The notes under the pieces: generated by a model
Database searches by the model: none
Told to the model about the DNA's origin: nothing
Seen by the model: only the letters and a program-made list of their open reading frames with translations
NCBI GenBank assembly: GCA_029379385.1
Contig: CM055607.1
Location: forward strand, 33,787,235-33,851,234
Reading direction: 5' to 3'
Length of the DNA: 64,000 nt
Source of the DNA: Quillaja saponaria
Taxonomy: Eukaryota > Streptophyta > Magnoliopsida > Fabales > Quillajaceae
Position numbers and translations under genes: made by a program
Shown here: in pieces, positions 1 to 13,404 of the stretch
How positions within the stretch are numbered: position 1 is the first letter of the stretch
Layout of the letters: the number at the start of each line of letters is the position of its first letter

Positions 1-848
1 ACTGTGTGACTAAAAGGGATGCCTTTCGTGGAACAGCTCCAATCAATTTAACAGACAGACTCCACCAAGTGCTTCGGTGGGCGACGGGCTCTGTAGAGAT
101 ATTCTTCTCAAGGAACAATGCATTGTTTGCCAGTCGCCGAATGAAGTTCTTGCAAAAAGTGGCATATTTCAATGTGGGAATGTACCCATTCACTTCAATG
201 TTTCTCCTAGTCTATTGCTTTCTGCCTGCAGTTTCTCTATTTTCCGGGCAGTTCATTGTCCAGTCTCTGAGTGTAACCTTTCTAGTGTTCTTGCTGGCTA
301 TCACAATCACATTGTGTATGCTTGCAATTTTAGAAATTAGATGGGCAGGAATAACTCTTCATGAATGGTGGCGGAATGAACAGTTTTGGTTAATTGGAGG
401 AACAAGTGCTCATCCTGCTGCTGTGTTACAAGGACTATTGAAAGTCATAGCAGGAGTTGAAATCTCATTCACACTGACCTCAAAGTCTGCCACTCCTGAA
501 GATGGAGATGATGAATTTGCAGACCTTTATGTGGTCAAGTGGAGCTTTTTGATGATACCTCCAATCACAATCATGATGGTGAACATGATTGCCATTGCTG
601 TGGGAGTAGCCAGAACAATGTACAGCCCATTTCCACAATGGAGCAAGCTAGTTGGAGGGGTATTCTTCAGTTTCTGGGTTCTCTGCCATCTCTATCCATT
701 TGCAAAGGGTTTGATGGGCAAGAGGGGGAAGGTCCCAACTATAGTCTTCGTCTGGTCTGGATTGCTCTCAATTATTATTTCCCTGCTATGGGTGTACATA
801 AACCCCCCTTCCGGAACACAAGATTACATGAAATTGCAGTTCCCTTGA
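1..848 (+). CDS. CSLD: Cellulose synthase-like D, C-terminal part (partial)
   Basis: This is the last exon of a GT2 CSLD protein; the 5' part lies outside the window. The frame is open from base 3 (Cys-Val-Thr-Lys-Arg-Asp) to the TGA at 846-848, about 281 residues. The Q-x-x-R-W glycan-chain-binding motif appears as [10 protein letters not shown], followed by about six hydrophobic helices, the usual C-terminal transmembrane block of CESA/CSLD proteins. The protein ends [12 protein letters not shown], matching the CSLD terminal motif. CSLD enzymes make beta-glucan or mannan-type wall polymers in tip-growing and dividing cells, acting in Golgi or plasma membrane. The paralogue (CSLD2/3 versus CSLD5) cannot be fixed without the N-terminus. 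No stops or frameshifts are seen. The GTG at 6-8 is internal, not a start. Confidence 0.95.
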   Translation, partial: CVTKRDAFRGTAPINLTDRLHQVLRWATGSVEIFFSRNNALFASRRMKFLQKVAYFNVGMYPFTSMFLLVYCFLPAVSLFSGQFIVQSLSVTFLVFLLAITITLCMLAILEIRWAGITLHEWWRNEQFWLIGGTSAHPAAVLQGLLKVIAGVEISFTLTSKSATPEDGDDEFADLYVVKWSFLMIPPITIMMVNMIAIAVGVARTMYSPFPQWSKLVGGVFFSFWVLCHLYPFAKGLMGKRGKVPTIVFVWSGLLSIIISLLWVYINPPSGTQDYMKLQFP

Positions 849-3800
849 TGTGTGTTGGCAACTATGTACGCAGCTACATTAAGAAAAAATGAAGTTCCTC
901 AACTTCATGTTGTAGTTACTGTAACATTCTTTTGAAATGTACTTTTGGCTTACTCTCAGAAATTCGTGAATGTTTTCAGGTTTCACATTACTCTCCCAAT
1001 TTGTAATTCTCGAAAGCATTTGTTGCTATTCTTTGAAATTAGCTTCGTTAGAGTTATGCAACTAGATATTGGCCACTAAATTGACTTCAAAATTACCTCA
1101 TTGTTCCAGTGAAATTCACCCAAGCCAAGACAGGCACTGAGCAAATGTTGCGCTGAGCGTTAGATGGCAAGTTTCGAACAGTTGCCGGCAAGCATCAAGT
1201 AGTGTCTCACAACTGTCCACAAGGACCATTCTATTTTTGAAATCATCTGGTTTTGGGCAAGTTTCCTTTGTCGTCGTTCTGGTTCTCAAAGTTGTATTGG
1301 GGTGAGGTTGATTCTAATATGGCAGAACAAGACAGCTCGTTTCGAACAGTTGCCGGCAAGCATCAATTAGTCTCACAACTGTCCACAAGGACCATTCTAT
1401 TTTTGAAATCATCTGGTTTTGGGCAAGTTTCCTTTGTCGTCGTGCTGGTTCTCAAAGTTGTATTGGGGTGAGGTTGATTCTAATATGGCAGAACAAGACA
1501 GCTCCAATGGGTTTTAAACTTGAACTGAGCTTGGCTTATCCATCTTATCCATCCTATTCTTTAAAGGACTAAAACTGAAAATGACTAAAGCATGTTTCTT
1601 TACCGACCAAATCATGCCAAAGTTTGCAACTTTCGAAAGCAAATTTCATATGCTACCAGAAGCTGGGTTGGCCACTTAGCACTCACTTCCTTTTGATCCA
1701 GCAGGCATTGCACATTCTTCATCTCACTAGCCATTTTAATGCCTCACTTCGTTAATTAAGCACTACATGTGGGGCGCACGCACACCTGATAGCAGCAATT
1801 TGCTAGCAAAAGTTATAGGGTTTTGATACGTGGATTACAAATTTTTGTTAAGTGCACTTAAAGTAAACTAAAAGACAAAAGCAATCAAAAATTATATATC
1901 TACTTTCGTGCACTTATAAATCTTGGGTAGTATACATATCACTAAGTTTTATGAAGTTAGAAAATTAAGCTATTGAAGTTGGCAATCCCAATCAGTAAGA
2001 AAAATTAAGTTTACGGATGGCCCCTCAATCATAATTGCAACGAACGTCGTTGAAATGGAAATGGTACTGGCAAAGACATGCATGTGTTTTTTGTCCCTGT
2101 TAACCCAGCTAGCTAGCTGATAGCAGCACATAGACTTGGAAGTTCCTTAAACTTCATTTGTCATAGCCTTTTGAATTCCAAGCGTTTCTATTACATCCCT
2201 GTTGCATTAATTAAATCCTCTGTTCAATTTCCCAAAGTATGTGATGCTAACATGATGAAAGCCCTGTGACATTAAGGTTAGGCTAAAGAGCTTTGTAAAT
2301 GGAGGATTTTCAAATATATACGAAGATACATGGATGTAGAGGGAAATTGGTAGTGGTGGACCACAGAGTGTTAATGGTCCACTCGTTTCAACCCTCTGAT
2401 TATTAGCTCCTTTTCTCACATGCTACACTGAATTGTTCACATCTGATACCCAGCACAACTAAATGTGGCTCTTAGCCTTTACAAGTTCACAACATCTATA
2501 TGTATCTTTGTTAGGGTGGCTCAACTAGGCAAATAAAGCCTTTAAGCTATCTAGTCTGGATTCTAGAACTAGAAGTGTGTCATTTTTACAAGCTTTTGAT
2601 TTGCAAATTGGAAAATTAAAATATCAATTTGTTATATTTATGCAATGTGATTGAGCCCTTTTACTGTTTCTTTGTAGATAAAATGACCTTTAGACATTGC
2701 CCGTGGTAAAAAAGCTTCATCTGATGGGCCAAAATAGTTTTGTTTTACCCTAAACTCACTTGCTGAAGCCATTGAAAGGTCCGCGTATCGTGCATGTAAA
2801 CAAATCAGGTTCCACATTACAATTCCATCCACATGAATAACCTAACCCTTTCCTAACTCAAAAAATTACTGGAGAGAAATTAATTATAAATATTTAAACA
2901 GAGTAAGAAATTTATTTATTCTCTCATAGATACCAACCAATTAGATGTACCCAAATAAGGCATCAGATGCTGCTCTGAAAATTAACAAATATAGGTGAAA
3001 TGGCCCCCCCTATTTCCATCTACACATTCCTTGTCTTTTTTCTTTTCTAGAATCCTCTAAGCAACTCCAAATGATTGAAATAATTTACATTTGAGTATTT
3101 ATGATTAGATTAATAGTGGCAATAAAGCCGTCAATGTCAGATATTGATCTTTTTATGTTTTCCCCACCTAAAACTTTGTAGAGACAGTAATAGTTGCCAG
3201 GTCCCAGTCCTTAGTTGTTCTTTCTTCATTATTATAAAATCAAAAGTATAGTGTTACACCAGCTAGCAAGCAAACAGTTTTGCTAACATGTACATACATA
3301 ACTTCTTGGCATGCATTAGTTACAATTAGAAAATTAAGTAACTTATCGGCCACATGTAACCTTTTCATTAGGAAAGACACTAAGTAACTGGCCACGTGTG
3401 ATAGAGAGAAAGAGGCATCCGTCCCCTTTGGATACTTCCTACGCAACAGCGACATCCGGGCCACGGATCCGATAGTATAGAACCATTAAATTTCTTCTAT
3501 GATCAATATTTTACTAATCAGGAATATTGCTTTGTGTAAACTATAGGGAAGGGGGGATAAAGAAAAAGAAACCTTTATCGGATGGAAAGAGAACATGCAA
3601 TTGCCAACTAAGTGCGCAAAGGACAGAGTGGGACGCAAGGGATTATGGAATGTAGAGTTGGGATGGTAGCTCAAAATGTTCCGCTGCTGCCACCAAAGCA
3701 CTCTTTTTCCTCATTATGCCCGCGAGCTTAAGCTTAAAGCTTAGCTGCTATCGCAATTCACAACTTTATTGGATTCTGCCTAAGGCAGCCGGCAGCAACC

Positions 3801-4538
3801 TGAGCTTATCCTGATTACACCTACCCAGTTCCTTTTGGTCTCAAATTAAAAGCAGACAAATACAAATTATATTACAACAAATAAAGCATCATCTTCTCCA
3901 CCCAACCCCCTGCTGTTCAATGCTTATCACCTTGTACCTACAATGCATTCAATTTTCTTCATATAATTGCCACGGATTTGGAAAGTGCAATGCAAATTGC
4001 CTCCAAGCATTAAGCTATTATTAGCCACTAACCAACCTATAAGCAACAGTATCCTCACAAAATTAACCGACCATTTAGTGAAAGCAGACAGCACTTACAA
4101 AGGGAGGAAATTCCCAAGGAACCAAAAGCTAGATTCTCAGAAAGTTATGTGACAATTGCAGTTATTCAAGGGGATTGGAAACCACAATTTGCTCCTTTCA
4201 AAGTCTCCCACTTTAAATCCCAACTGTAATTCTAATGTTCATTTTGTAGAGACAGAGTTCGTATCCTAATTCCTAAATGCAACTTGGATAGTTGAATATC
4301 TCCCTGCTTCTCTTTCTTTTTTTATTTTCAGATTCAGAGGCAGCAACAAAGGACAAATATTAAAAACCAATCAATGAAAAATGAGTAGGTGATAATGGTA
4401 AGAGTAAAAGAGAACACAAAATTAATCAAGAGAAGGGAGAAAAAAATAGCAAAATGATAAATAAATGAACAGAACAAGTGACAAAACAGTCCTGGAGGCT
4501 GGAGGGAATTTACCGACGAGTACCCTCGCTGTTGAAGT
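849..4538. other. Intergenic: CSLD 3' UTR, tandem duplication, no gene seen
   Basis: The first few hundred bases are the likely 3' UTR of the CSLD gene. A 166-168 bp tandem duplication sits at 1171-1504. The rest is ordinary AT-rich DNA with scattered short open frames that show no family resemblance or codon pattern. The right edge, about 4200-4538, should contain the 3' UTR of the minus-strand GATL gene. Confidence 0.6.
1171..1504. repeat. Two-copy tandem duplication, ~167 bp unit
   Basis: Copy 1 runs about 1171-1338 and copy 2 about 1339-1504. Both begin GTTTCGAACAGTTGCCGGCA and end GGCAGAACAAGACAGCTC. The copies differ by a 2-bp indel (AAGTAGTGTC versus AATTAGTC) and a few substitutions, so the duplication is recent. 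It lies 320 bp downstream of the CSLD stop and may be within or just past its transcript end. Confidence 0.93.
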
Positions 4539-5648
4539 TCAGCGAGTGTGTCCGTACAAATCGTAGGGTGCCCATAAGGCGTCAAGTGGGCAAGGCTGCT
4601 TCGAATTCAGCCTGAGCCATGGTTTACCACTACCTGACCAATGCAACAGGCTAACCGGACCTGGGTGCAAGTCCCTACAGCTGCCCCGAACATTATCACC
4701 ACCCAGGCCGTGTTGGTTCCACCGGTGCTCAATAGGAGCTACATGTCCCGCAAAGACCAGTAGGAATGGCGGTAGCGAACCCAGCTCGTAAATCCGGTCG
4801 CTCTTCTGGATCTCCATCCACCTCTCTATCCTCTTAGTGTACCCGGCCCGCCTCCATTTGGCTAGATCTATGACCATCACTCCAGTGTTGAAGTAGCAAG
4901 GTTTCCGGCCGGAAAAAGTGCTGGAATACCGCTTCTCCGACCAAAACCCGGCAGTAAAATACTTGATAAAGTTGGCATGGCAGTACTCGGGGGCACCGAT
5001 TGTTTTAGAACCCAAGCTCGTATTCCACAGCTTCGAAATATCATCGACCACAACTAGATCAGAGTCCAAGTAAATTACTCTATGCACGCAGGACTCTAGA
5101 AGATCCGCCAAGTAATTCCTCGCGTAATTCAGCGGCTGCTCAAGTGCTTGCCTCACAGAGGTTGAGATCAGGTTCCGAACAATTTTTGGATCGAAGTAAT
5201 ACACCTTGAACTTCAATTCAGGGAAAGTGGATCGAACCAGCGACTCCAGATTCGTCTCGGAGACGAGAAAGTGAAAGAAGACGCTCTGAGGGCACAACGA
5301 ATGCTGCAGAATCGAATGAACGGCGGCGATTGAGCCCCGAAGATACTCAACATCGAGAGTAATCGCAACGTGTACCAAAGATGGATCACAAACACCGGCC
5401 TTCTCTAAATTTTCCTGACTATTCAAACCACATTCATCTGCATTGCGGAATGTAGAGGCTTTTCGGAACGAAAGTTGATTCAACGAATCGGCAGGAGATA
5501 TCTGAACAGGAACACGGAGATAACCATCAAGGTGGGAGGATCTGATGGCTTCAGCCGGTGGAAACGATTGCAGAGACGGAGAGAGAATAATCAACACCAT
5601 AGCGGCCGAGAAAAACCCTGAGAATCTCAAAATCCACAACATTTTCAC
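4539..5648 (-). CDS. GATL: Galacturonosyltransferase-like protein (GT8, GATL)
   Basis: An intronless 369-residue GT8 protein of normal GATL length. Residues about 5-25 form a hydrophobic signal anchor, fitting a type II Golgi or secretory protein. The nucleotide-sugar and metal site is LDSD at 194-197, with FNTGV at 253-257, [12 protein letters not shown] at 308-319 and HWSGSGKPW at 336-344, all expected in the family. GATLs act in pectin or xylan-associated polysaccharide synthesis and are retaining glycosyltransferases. The GATL3/GATL4 subgroup is my best guess by overall resemblance. The ATG at 5648 is followed by a second Met at codon 3; either could start. A CT/GA-rich tract (about 5980-6115) lies in the likely 5' leader, and a TATA-like stretch lies near 6188-6205. 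Confidence 0.93.
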   Translation of the reverse strand: MKMLWILRFSGFFSAAMVLIILSPSLQSFPPAEAIRSSHLDGYLRVPVQISPADSLNQLSFRKASTFRNADECGLNSQENLEKAGVCDPSLVHVAITLDVEYLRGSIAAVHSILQHSLCPQSVFFHFLVSETNLESLVRSTFPELKFKVYYFDPKIVRNLISTSVRQALEQPLNYARNYLADLLESCVHRVIYLDSDLVVVDDISKLWNTSLGSKTIGAPEYCHANFIKYFTAGFWSEKRYSSTFSGRKPCYFNTGVMVIDLAKWRRAGYTKRIERWMEIQKSDRIYELGSLPPFLLVFAGHVAPIEHRWNQHGLGGDNVRGSCRDLHPGPVSLLHWSGSGKPWLRLNSKQPCPLDALWAPYDLYGHTR

Positions 5649-7109
5649 ACCGGAAACCCCCCTCCTCTTCTTCTTCTTGGACTTGAAATCAAACCGATCT
5701 GCTAGAATCGACGAAAGGAACGCTAGGGTTCCTTTTAAGTCCGCCAGTATTTTGGAAACAGAGAAGGGGGTAATTACACCAATATGGAAAGTCGTTCCAC
5801 GCGATCTTTTTCAAACTCAACGTATCTGTATCAATCAAATTAGGAATGCCGTGGGAACGAAGCAAACTTGTGGAGAGAGAAAGCAGAGGAGAGAGAAGAT
5901 GAAGAAGAAGCCATGAACGGAACCAGGGCGCAAAATATGGCCCTGGTACTACCGTACGCCTCCGAATGTTTTAGTCCTTCCCCCTCTGTCTCTCTCTTTC
6001 TTTCTTTCGCTCCCTTCCTCCACTGGTTCCCTGTATTCCTCTGTGAGAGAAAGATGAAAGATGAAAGATGAAGAAGAAGATGAAGCAGCAGCAGAAGCAG
6101 AGACACAAGTAGTAGAGAGGGAGGGACCTTTTCTTTTCCAGCTTTGCGTTTTTGTTTTTGTTTTTCCCCCATAGAAATCCACGGCCCCAAAATATAATTA
6201 TAAAATTTTTAGAGGGTAATAATAATAATTATTGACTCGGCAATAATAAAAATGGAAATAAAAATATATTTTTTGATTTTCTATCTTTATCCCCGTTTTC
6301 AATTATTATGGAGGGCGAAGGGCGATCCGCCCTTGTTTTTGTGGAAAATGCCGATTGTGTCCTCGTACAAGTAAACCTCCAAGTCTGGACGTTGGTCAGT
6401 CCCATTCTTGTTTGATTTGGTCTACTCGGGTCAAAATACCAAACCCATATCCGACGTCCGCACCGTTACACTATGCTCCGGGATTTAATACTGTTGATTT
6501 GCAATACCCGGTGATTGATTGCCCCCTATGATTTATATTTCCTTTTTAAGAGGGAAAAAAAGATTATTGTGCTTTGAAATTTGTTTTTGATATTTTTATT
6601 TTATTCTATTTGCCAAAATTCCTCCTTTTAAAAAAATACTTATAATTGTAGAGATTATTAAGCACCTCCTTCTTCGCCAATAATACACAATCTAGCTAAA
6701 TTAATCAATGTTGCTTTAAAAAGCAAGAAATCGGGCATAATTTTTTTTCCTTTTTAAATTATATTTGCTTCAAAGAATATGTTTAATGTATTTTATAATT
6801 AGAGAAATTATAAAAATTAATAACCACCAACCATTAAGCAATCTATCATATATGTTTAGTTTTATAAAATTTGAATTTTTTTGATTAGTTCTAATAGATG
6901 TGTTTGTACATCTTTTTGACGAGGTATTGTGCAAAAGTAATTTCCCTTTCATTTACAAGAGCTTTAAAGGTATAATTTTTTTTTATACCTATATAAATTT
7001 GTATTATTACATAGTTATGTTTAGATATTATTTTGTTTTAAATAGACTATTATTTTTATTTTTAATTTTTTTCTCTATTTTAATATCAATAAAATTATAA
7101 TTATTTTAG

Positions 7110-7900
7110 GACTATTGATTTTTTTTTAATAATTCTTCTCAATATTAATACATCTAATTTTTTTTTACAATAATTATATGTTAATAGCAATTAAAATTGA
7201 TTTTTTTTAATTTAATAAGTACTTAATAATTTTAATTTTTGTAATTCTTCTCAAATTTAAGAATTAAAATTTTTAAAATTACTATGAAGTAAAAGAAATA
7301 TTAAGAGTAGGGTTTTTATGATTATAATAATACTATTTAACTTTTATATCATAAAAAAATTATATTTTTTGAGTAACTATACGTCAATATTAGTTAATGT
7401 TATATATTTTTTGAATAACTATATGTCAATGTTACTCTAAATATATAATCATGAATTAAACAATAGTCAGAATATAGTTTTCATGATTATATATTTATTG
7501 TTTGAACTTATAATGGGAGAAATTTAATTATTATTATATTTCAAATATAGTAAAAACTCATAGGATATTTCAAAAATATCCTATAAGTTTTTACTATTAC
7601 ATAAATACTTTTTAATTATTATTATACTTCAAATATTCTATTTTATTTTATTTTATTAATATAATTATAATTATTTTATGACTATTATTTTTTATCTTAA
7701 TTCTTTTTAATATTAATAAATTTATAATTTGTCAATAACTATATATTATTAATAATTAACATTGAATTTCTTAATTTAATAAGTTACAAAATATTATAAT
7801 ATTATAAATTAATTTTCTTTTAAAATGTTATGAATGAAATGAAATATTACAATAATAGTTTTTATGATTATAATATTATTGTATTAATTTTTCATTCATT
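7110..7900. repeat. Diverged AT-rich tandem duplication, ~547 bp spacing
   Basis: The block ending GTTTTTATGATTATAATAAT at about 7311 recurs as GTTTTTATGATTATAATATT at about 7858. Matching upstream stretches (AATTTAATAAGT, followed by AAAGAAATATTA or AATGAAATATTA) lie in the same order. The copies are old and AT-only, so boundaries are approximate. Confidence 0.5.
7546..7598. repeat. Near-perfect inverted repeat (hairpin) between direct repeats
   Basis: The arms TAGTAAAAACTCATAGGATA and TATCCTATAAGTTTTTACTA are complementary except for one base, with a very short loop. Related direct repeats of about 24 bp (AATTATTATTATATTTCAAA, and with TACTTCAAA) flank it at about 7525-7548 and 7613-7636. 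This is a small foldback structure, possibly a MITE relic. Confidence 0.75.
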
Positions 7901-9388
7901 TTATATATTTTTTAAAATAATTTTATATTTAACAATAATTTATTAATATTTATATTAATTATTAATAAATATATTGATGAATATATATATTATAAATATA
8001 ATTTGTGTGAATAAAATTAGTCTTATTAAAAGTTAAAAGATATATCACATTACAACAATCCAAAAAAGTTAACGTGACAAACAGAAAGGCAGTTTTTTTT
8101 TTTTTTTTTTTTTTTTGTGAAGTAAAAAAAATTTAATTTTCGTTTTAGTGAAGGAACCAAAATTGAAATAAATACATGTGATATTTTTTGCCTTTTGGTA
8201 CCGTGACCTAAATAAATGGTACAGCACTGCACGTTTATCGTCAAATTATTTATGCAATTTCTAACCAGAAAAAGAAATTATTGATTTATGTTCCTACTTT
8301 TTTTTTAATTTCAGAAATTGGTATTGCTAAATTGGGACCCGCAGAACCTATGGACCCCACCAGTTAACTATTCTGTCGTTTAGCTAAAAAGGCATTTACC
8401 ACGAAATCTAAGAACCAAATTTACACGAATATCAAGAGTGTGGATGAAAGCAATAAAGCCTATAAATGTTAAGTTAATGAGTTTTTATGGCTAAAGAAGG
8501 AAAACTCATCCCACTACACTAGAAAGGACGCAGAAACGGTGGTGTGTAGTGTAGGAGAAAAACAAAAACAGAACCGTAAGTGCAGTCAGACCAATTAATA
8601 AATTCCACGTGGATGTATATTTAGCCAGTGATGCCAAGTCCAATGTTGGAAACTGCAGGTGTAACGTGTACGGTGGACCTGCGCATCAGAATTCACAGCT
8701 AAGCATTTTTACTTTTCTGAATGATTATAACTGTCCGTAGTCCGTACTGTTTACTGTAAACTTTTTCTTACTCGTCTGCTTCGGCCAGCCTGGCGTCCAG
8801 TCATCCACCATTATATAAGAAATTATTCGGATTCGGGTCTTAGTTGTATGGACTCAAATAGAGAGACCAAACTTGGCCCACAGAACCATATCTTTTGATT
8901 CTTTAAACTGAACATGGATTAAATAGGATTGGATTCAACTCTGATGTGCATATATGTCATTCAATTTTGCTCCTGACTCATAAATCCCATCAACTTACTT
9001 TTTTATTTATTTTTATGGACACAGGAGAAACAATGGAACTTTGTTTATCACAAGCAGAAACCACTCTCAAGTTTGAGGCAAGGTTCACCTTGTTTCTAAA
9101 CAAGAATAGAGTTAGACACAGATCAATCACTATGAAATTTATTAGTAGTGTGAATTAACTTGAATGAGTGTTGGTTGAAATGATAAGTTTATTAAATTTT
9201 GAAATTAATATGTTCATGTATTTTGTTTTATTTCAATAATATTACATAGTTTTTAGAATATTTATCTTTTTGTCTTAAACTAAATGATAGGATATCTCAT
9301 AATAATATTTGATTATTTTGTTGGAGAATAATTTTTCAGTCGTCCCAGTCACCGCTAATAAAAAAGATCAGGTTTGATATTTTCAAAG

Positions 9389-10690
9389 CCTAATTCGTTA
9401 CCTTGGGCAAGAAGGAACAAAAATTTATGGTCTTCTATACTAAGTATAGCCGTTGGGTTCAGTCTTGAATTGTCCTTTATATGACTAATTATGCAAAAGG
9501 ATTAACTTAGAAAGCACATGATGTATAGAAAGGTATGAAAAAACAAACCGAGTCTTGGAGTTTAATATTATATTATTATATATATGTATTATTATAAAAG
9601 TTATATAACACTCTTGTGGTGTCTTATTATATAATATATATTATTAAAATTATTTTAAAATAAAATCTATTTAATCACTTAATAATTACTAAACAATAAT
9701 TTTTCAGTTTTCTGCTCACTTGTTTTTTTTCACCCACCCATTCTCCTACTCTTTCTCATCCTCTCACTCTCATACTCTCGTACAAAATATATATAGAATA
9801 CGCACGTGTGCGTGGAGGCTACTAGTGAGATGATATGACACGTGCAAATAAAATTTTTTGAGTTTTTAAAATAAATTCAAGTGCCTACAAAGTTTATGAA
9901 AATACTTATTTATTTATTTTTTTGAAAAATAAATCGAAAAGAGATAATAAATTTCTTCATAATATTTTAAAAAATATAATGATTACATCATAAATTAATT
10001 AATTTTTATACTTATGCTATTTAATTTTTTAAATTAATCTACTTTAATTAATATTTTCAATTTGAAAAAGGGTAAAAATAATATAAAATATCTTAATTTT
10101 ATGTTGAGAATTTATTTTGAAAGAATTTTTTAAAATATGACTTATTCTTCATATAGAATTATTTTAAGACTTATTGATCTTTTTCTCTAAATATTTAACT
10201 AATGGAGTGAACAATTTCAGTTTTTGACACACGATTCAACTAGCAAGTAATCCGTATAAATGCACATGTTACTGTTATAAATTAAAATATAAAAATATAT
10301 ATTAATAATCAAATACATTTAGTATTTTTTTTTCATTGAAGTACAAAAAATTATATAGAATTACCTCCATTGCTAGCTTTTGCAATTCAAATTGAGGCAA
10401 TTTGAAAAACTTGAGAAATTTATTTTGCAGTCTTGTCATGAATTCCAGTTGAACAACATCATTCACAATTTTAATCGAACTAAACTCTTCATATATCTTA
10501 ACTATTGTGATATTTGCCTGAGTATGAGAGGTTAATTACTGAAATTTTTGTGTCAAAACAACTATGGTTGTTGCTAGTATCTATAAAATAGTTAGTTTCA
10601 CTATCAGTACTCATTCTCCAAAGAAAAAATAAAAAATAAGGCTTTAATTTGAACTATAATCAAAGTTTAAATTTAATGAGCTCGAATAAT
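9389..10690. repeat. Dispersed repeat copy A, interrupted by ~1 kb
   Basis: Two pieces, about 9389-9580 and 10577-10690, match consecutive parts of the uninterrupted copy B at 11477-11790. The first piece carries GTTACCTTGGGCAAGAAGGA and TGTCCTTTATATGACTAATT. The second carries ATAAAATAGTTAGTTT and AATAAGGCTTTAATTTGAA. The roughly 1 kb between them (9581-10576) has no equivalent in copy B, so it was inserted into A or deleted from B. It contains no visible gene. Confidence 0.75.
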
Positions 10691-11476
10691 AAACATTTTC
10701 TTTTTTTCCACAAATTCTACTAGTAAAATTGATTTTCATACATCAACTTAAAATCGATTTTTAAAACTTTATATACTCATCTTAAGCATATAGTAATTTG
10801 TGACTAGATCACTAATGATATATCTAATGAGTATAACTAATGTTATATGAACAATCTTTATGCTCAATTCGAATAATTATGAATAATAAAAAGAGAAAAA
10901 TTAAACTGAATATCTAATAAATCAATAAATGATATGAATATACACTATTTATGGTAAATAAATAATTAACTTTTATTTTAAATAATTAGTTAATGTGTGG
11001 GCCCTCTATCTCTTCTAAGTGAACATTATCAATAACATGATACAAATTTTTATCTTATACACGTTTTTAAATTCATGTGAGTCATAACTAATTGTTGTAC
11101 TTGAGAACAAGAGTATGGCATGTGTTCATTATATCCATCTTGCTTCCATTATATTTAGATTTTAGTAACTTAAACATGTGCATCTTGAATCTTTATCTTC
11201 ATATCAATTATCATCCTACTAATATTTTTATTTTTTTAAAAAATTTGGTCTTGAATCTTATGAATACTACTTTTTGACTTTTTAAATATTCAATTTACTT
11301 GCTAATTTATAAAATAAAATAAAAGATAAATTATAAGATTTTATTATAAAATAAAAATATTTGTATCACTATTATAGCTATACAATTGTGAGTTTCCCAA
11401 AATATTCACTGATTGGTCTACCATGTTCCGCACTTTTTTATCGCGTAGAATGGGCTCCCAAAAAGATAATTCCAAT

Positions 11477-11790
11477 CCTAATTAGTTACCTTGGGCAAGA
11501 AGGAATCGAAATTTATGGTCTCTTCTTCTATAGTAAGTATGGTTGTTGGTTTCAGTCTTAAATTGTCCTTTATATGACTAATTATGAGAAAAGATTGACT
11601 TAGAAGTTAGAAAGCACATACTGTAGAAAGGCATAAAAATCAAACCATGCTCTTGAAGTTTAATATTATATTATTGTAAATATTCATAAAATAGTTAGTT
11701 TGATTATCCACCCTCATTCTTTACAGAAAAAGAAAAAATAAGGCTTTTATTTGAAGTATTATCAAAAGTTTAAGCTTAATGAACTTAAAA
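11477..11790. repeat. Dispersed repeat copy B, uninterrupted
   Basis: About 315 bp, roughly 80-85% similar by eye to the two halves of copy A. It shares GTTACCTTGGGCAAGAAGGA, TGTCCTTTATATGACTAATT, TTAGAAAGCACAT and ATAAAATAGTTAGTTT in the same order. No coding sense is apparent. Confidence 0.75.
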
Positions 11791-13378
11791 AAATAAAAAA
11801 ATAAATATATATATATAAGTTTTTCTAACGGGTACGCAGCTATAATAAATAGAGTTACTGAAAATTGAAACTTTCTACAAGTAGTAATTTATGTAATAAA
11901 TAATACTAAAATCATGATCAATTATCGTAATAAATGATATAAATTTTTTATTTATAAAAACTTAACAAGTGTCCTTAAAGCACCCGTTAAATATATTCTA
12001 TATATATATATAATTTCCTTAATCTTGAAGATATATACACATGTACTTTAGTTTGTGTATGAAGCTTTTGTTTAATTTCTTAGCACTTAAGGAAGAACCT
12101 TCACTAACACTTTGCTTTACATAAATCCAAACAGGTCCAATTAATATTGTAAACCGTATTTTTCTATTTTGTCGTTTTGATTGAATTATCCAATATTGGT
12201 CATACAATTTGCTTTTTAAGGTGTGTCTTTCTTGATCTATATGTCGTTTTCTTTTCCGTCTATCAAAAACACCACACCACTAGACACTTTATGATGTATG
12301 AAGAGAAAATAAAAAATAAAAAAAATAAAGAAGAACAATTTTTCAACGACCACAAATGAATCTCAGGTAGGTTCATGATTCTTTGATCCTTCGTTAAACT
12401 GCATCTTAGAAACGACGCCTATGAAAATTTGTATGGGCCTAGATTTGATACAGAAGGCCCACACAACCATTCCTATTATTTTATGTAGCTTTAATAAACA
12501 TGAAGCTGGGTTAAGCCCAATTAGGAAACAAGCATCAGTCAGTATAAAATAAATAAATTATAAAACCATTTTTAACTTTTAGTTTAGGACTTGAGTGACC
12601 AAACTATTAATCACTTAATTTACAATAGTCCATGCCCACTATGATAATTGGGCTATAATTAGCTCAACGTCCCAGACTTTGTAATAGGCCCTCTGGGGCC
12701 CAGCTCGATGGAAAACATTCAGAATAAAAGATAAAATTTACCTTATGACCTATTTGAAGCATTAAGACTGCTAGTCTTGTTTCTATATTGTGTTACACTC
12801 TTGGGAACATACAAGTAAATGTTTTTGTTTTTATTAACAGTTAGGTAATATTTGAGCCAGTTTATATACATCATGACTAATTTATGTTTATGGGTACAAT
12901 CAAGTCAATATTAAATAATATTTTGCTTTAAAAATATGTTCCATATTAGGTTATTACTTGTACATAATTTAAGTAATGTGTATTCATTTATGTAAATATT
13001 GCTACTTAAAGCTAGAAAGCATATAATAGAGCAAGTACTTGTCACATTTTTCACCAAAGGAGGCTGAAGTTAAATGAATTATTTACATATACAGCATGAA
13101 ATGATTAGGTAACAAGACGCCTACTTGTCCATTAATAATGTATTGTTTTTGTGGAGTGATGATGATGATGATTATGAATTGGACAAATACAAGTTAGGTG
13201 TCCCGTTCCCATGTGATTAGAGATGAGTTCTTGTCTCCTCATTCAAATATATCAAAGAGTCAGCTCAAGATGTTTCACCAACAACCTAAGCTTCCTTTTA
13301 TTAATCAAACTTTGCATTTATAGATCAGAGAAGTCCATTAACAAAGGGCTGCTTTCAGAAGTTGTATATTCCAATCCA

Positions 13379-13404
13379 TTATATATATATATATATATAT
13401 ATAT
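13379..13404. repeat. (AT)n microsatellite
   Basis: A run of about 12 TA dinucleotides, likely length-polymorphic. Confidence 0.9.

Noticed and set aside
5840..6190. Open frames of 67-116 codons on both strands upstream of GATL
   Set aside because: They come from GA/CT-rich microsatellite in the 5' leader and encode low-complexity Ser/Leu or Arg/Glu runs; no family resemblance.
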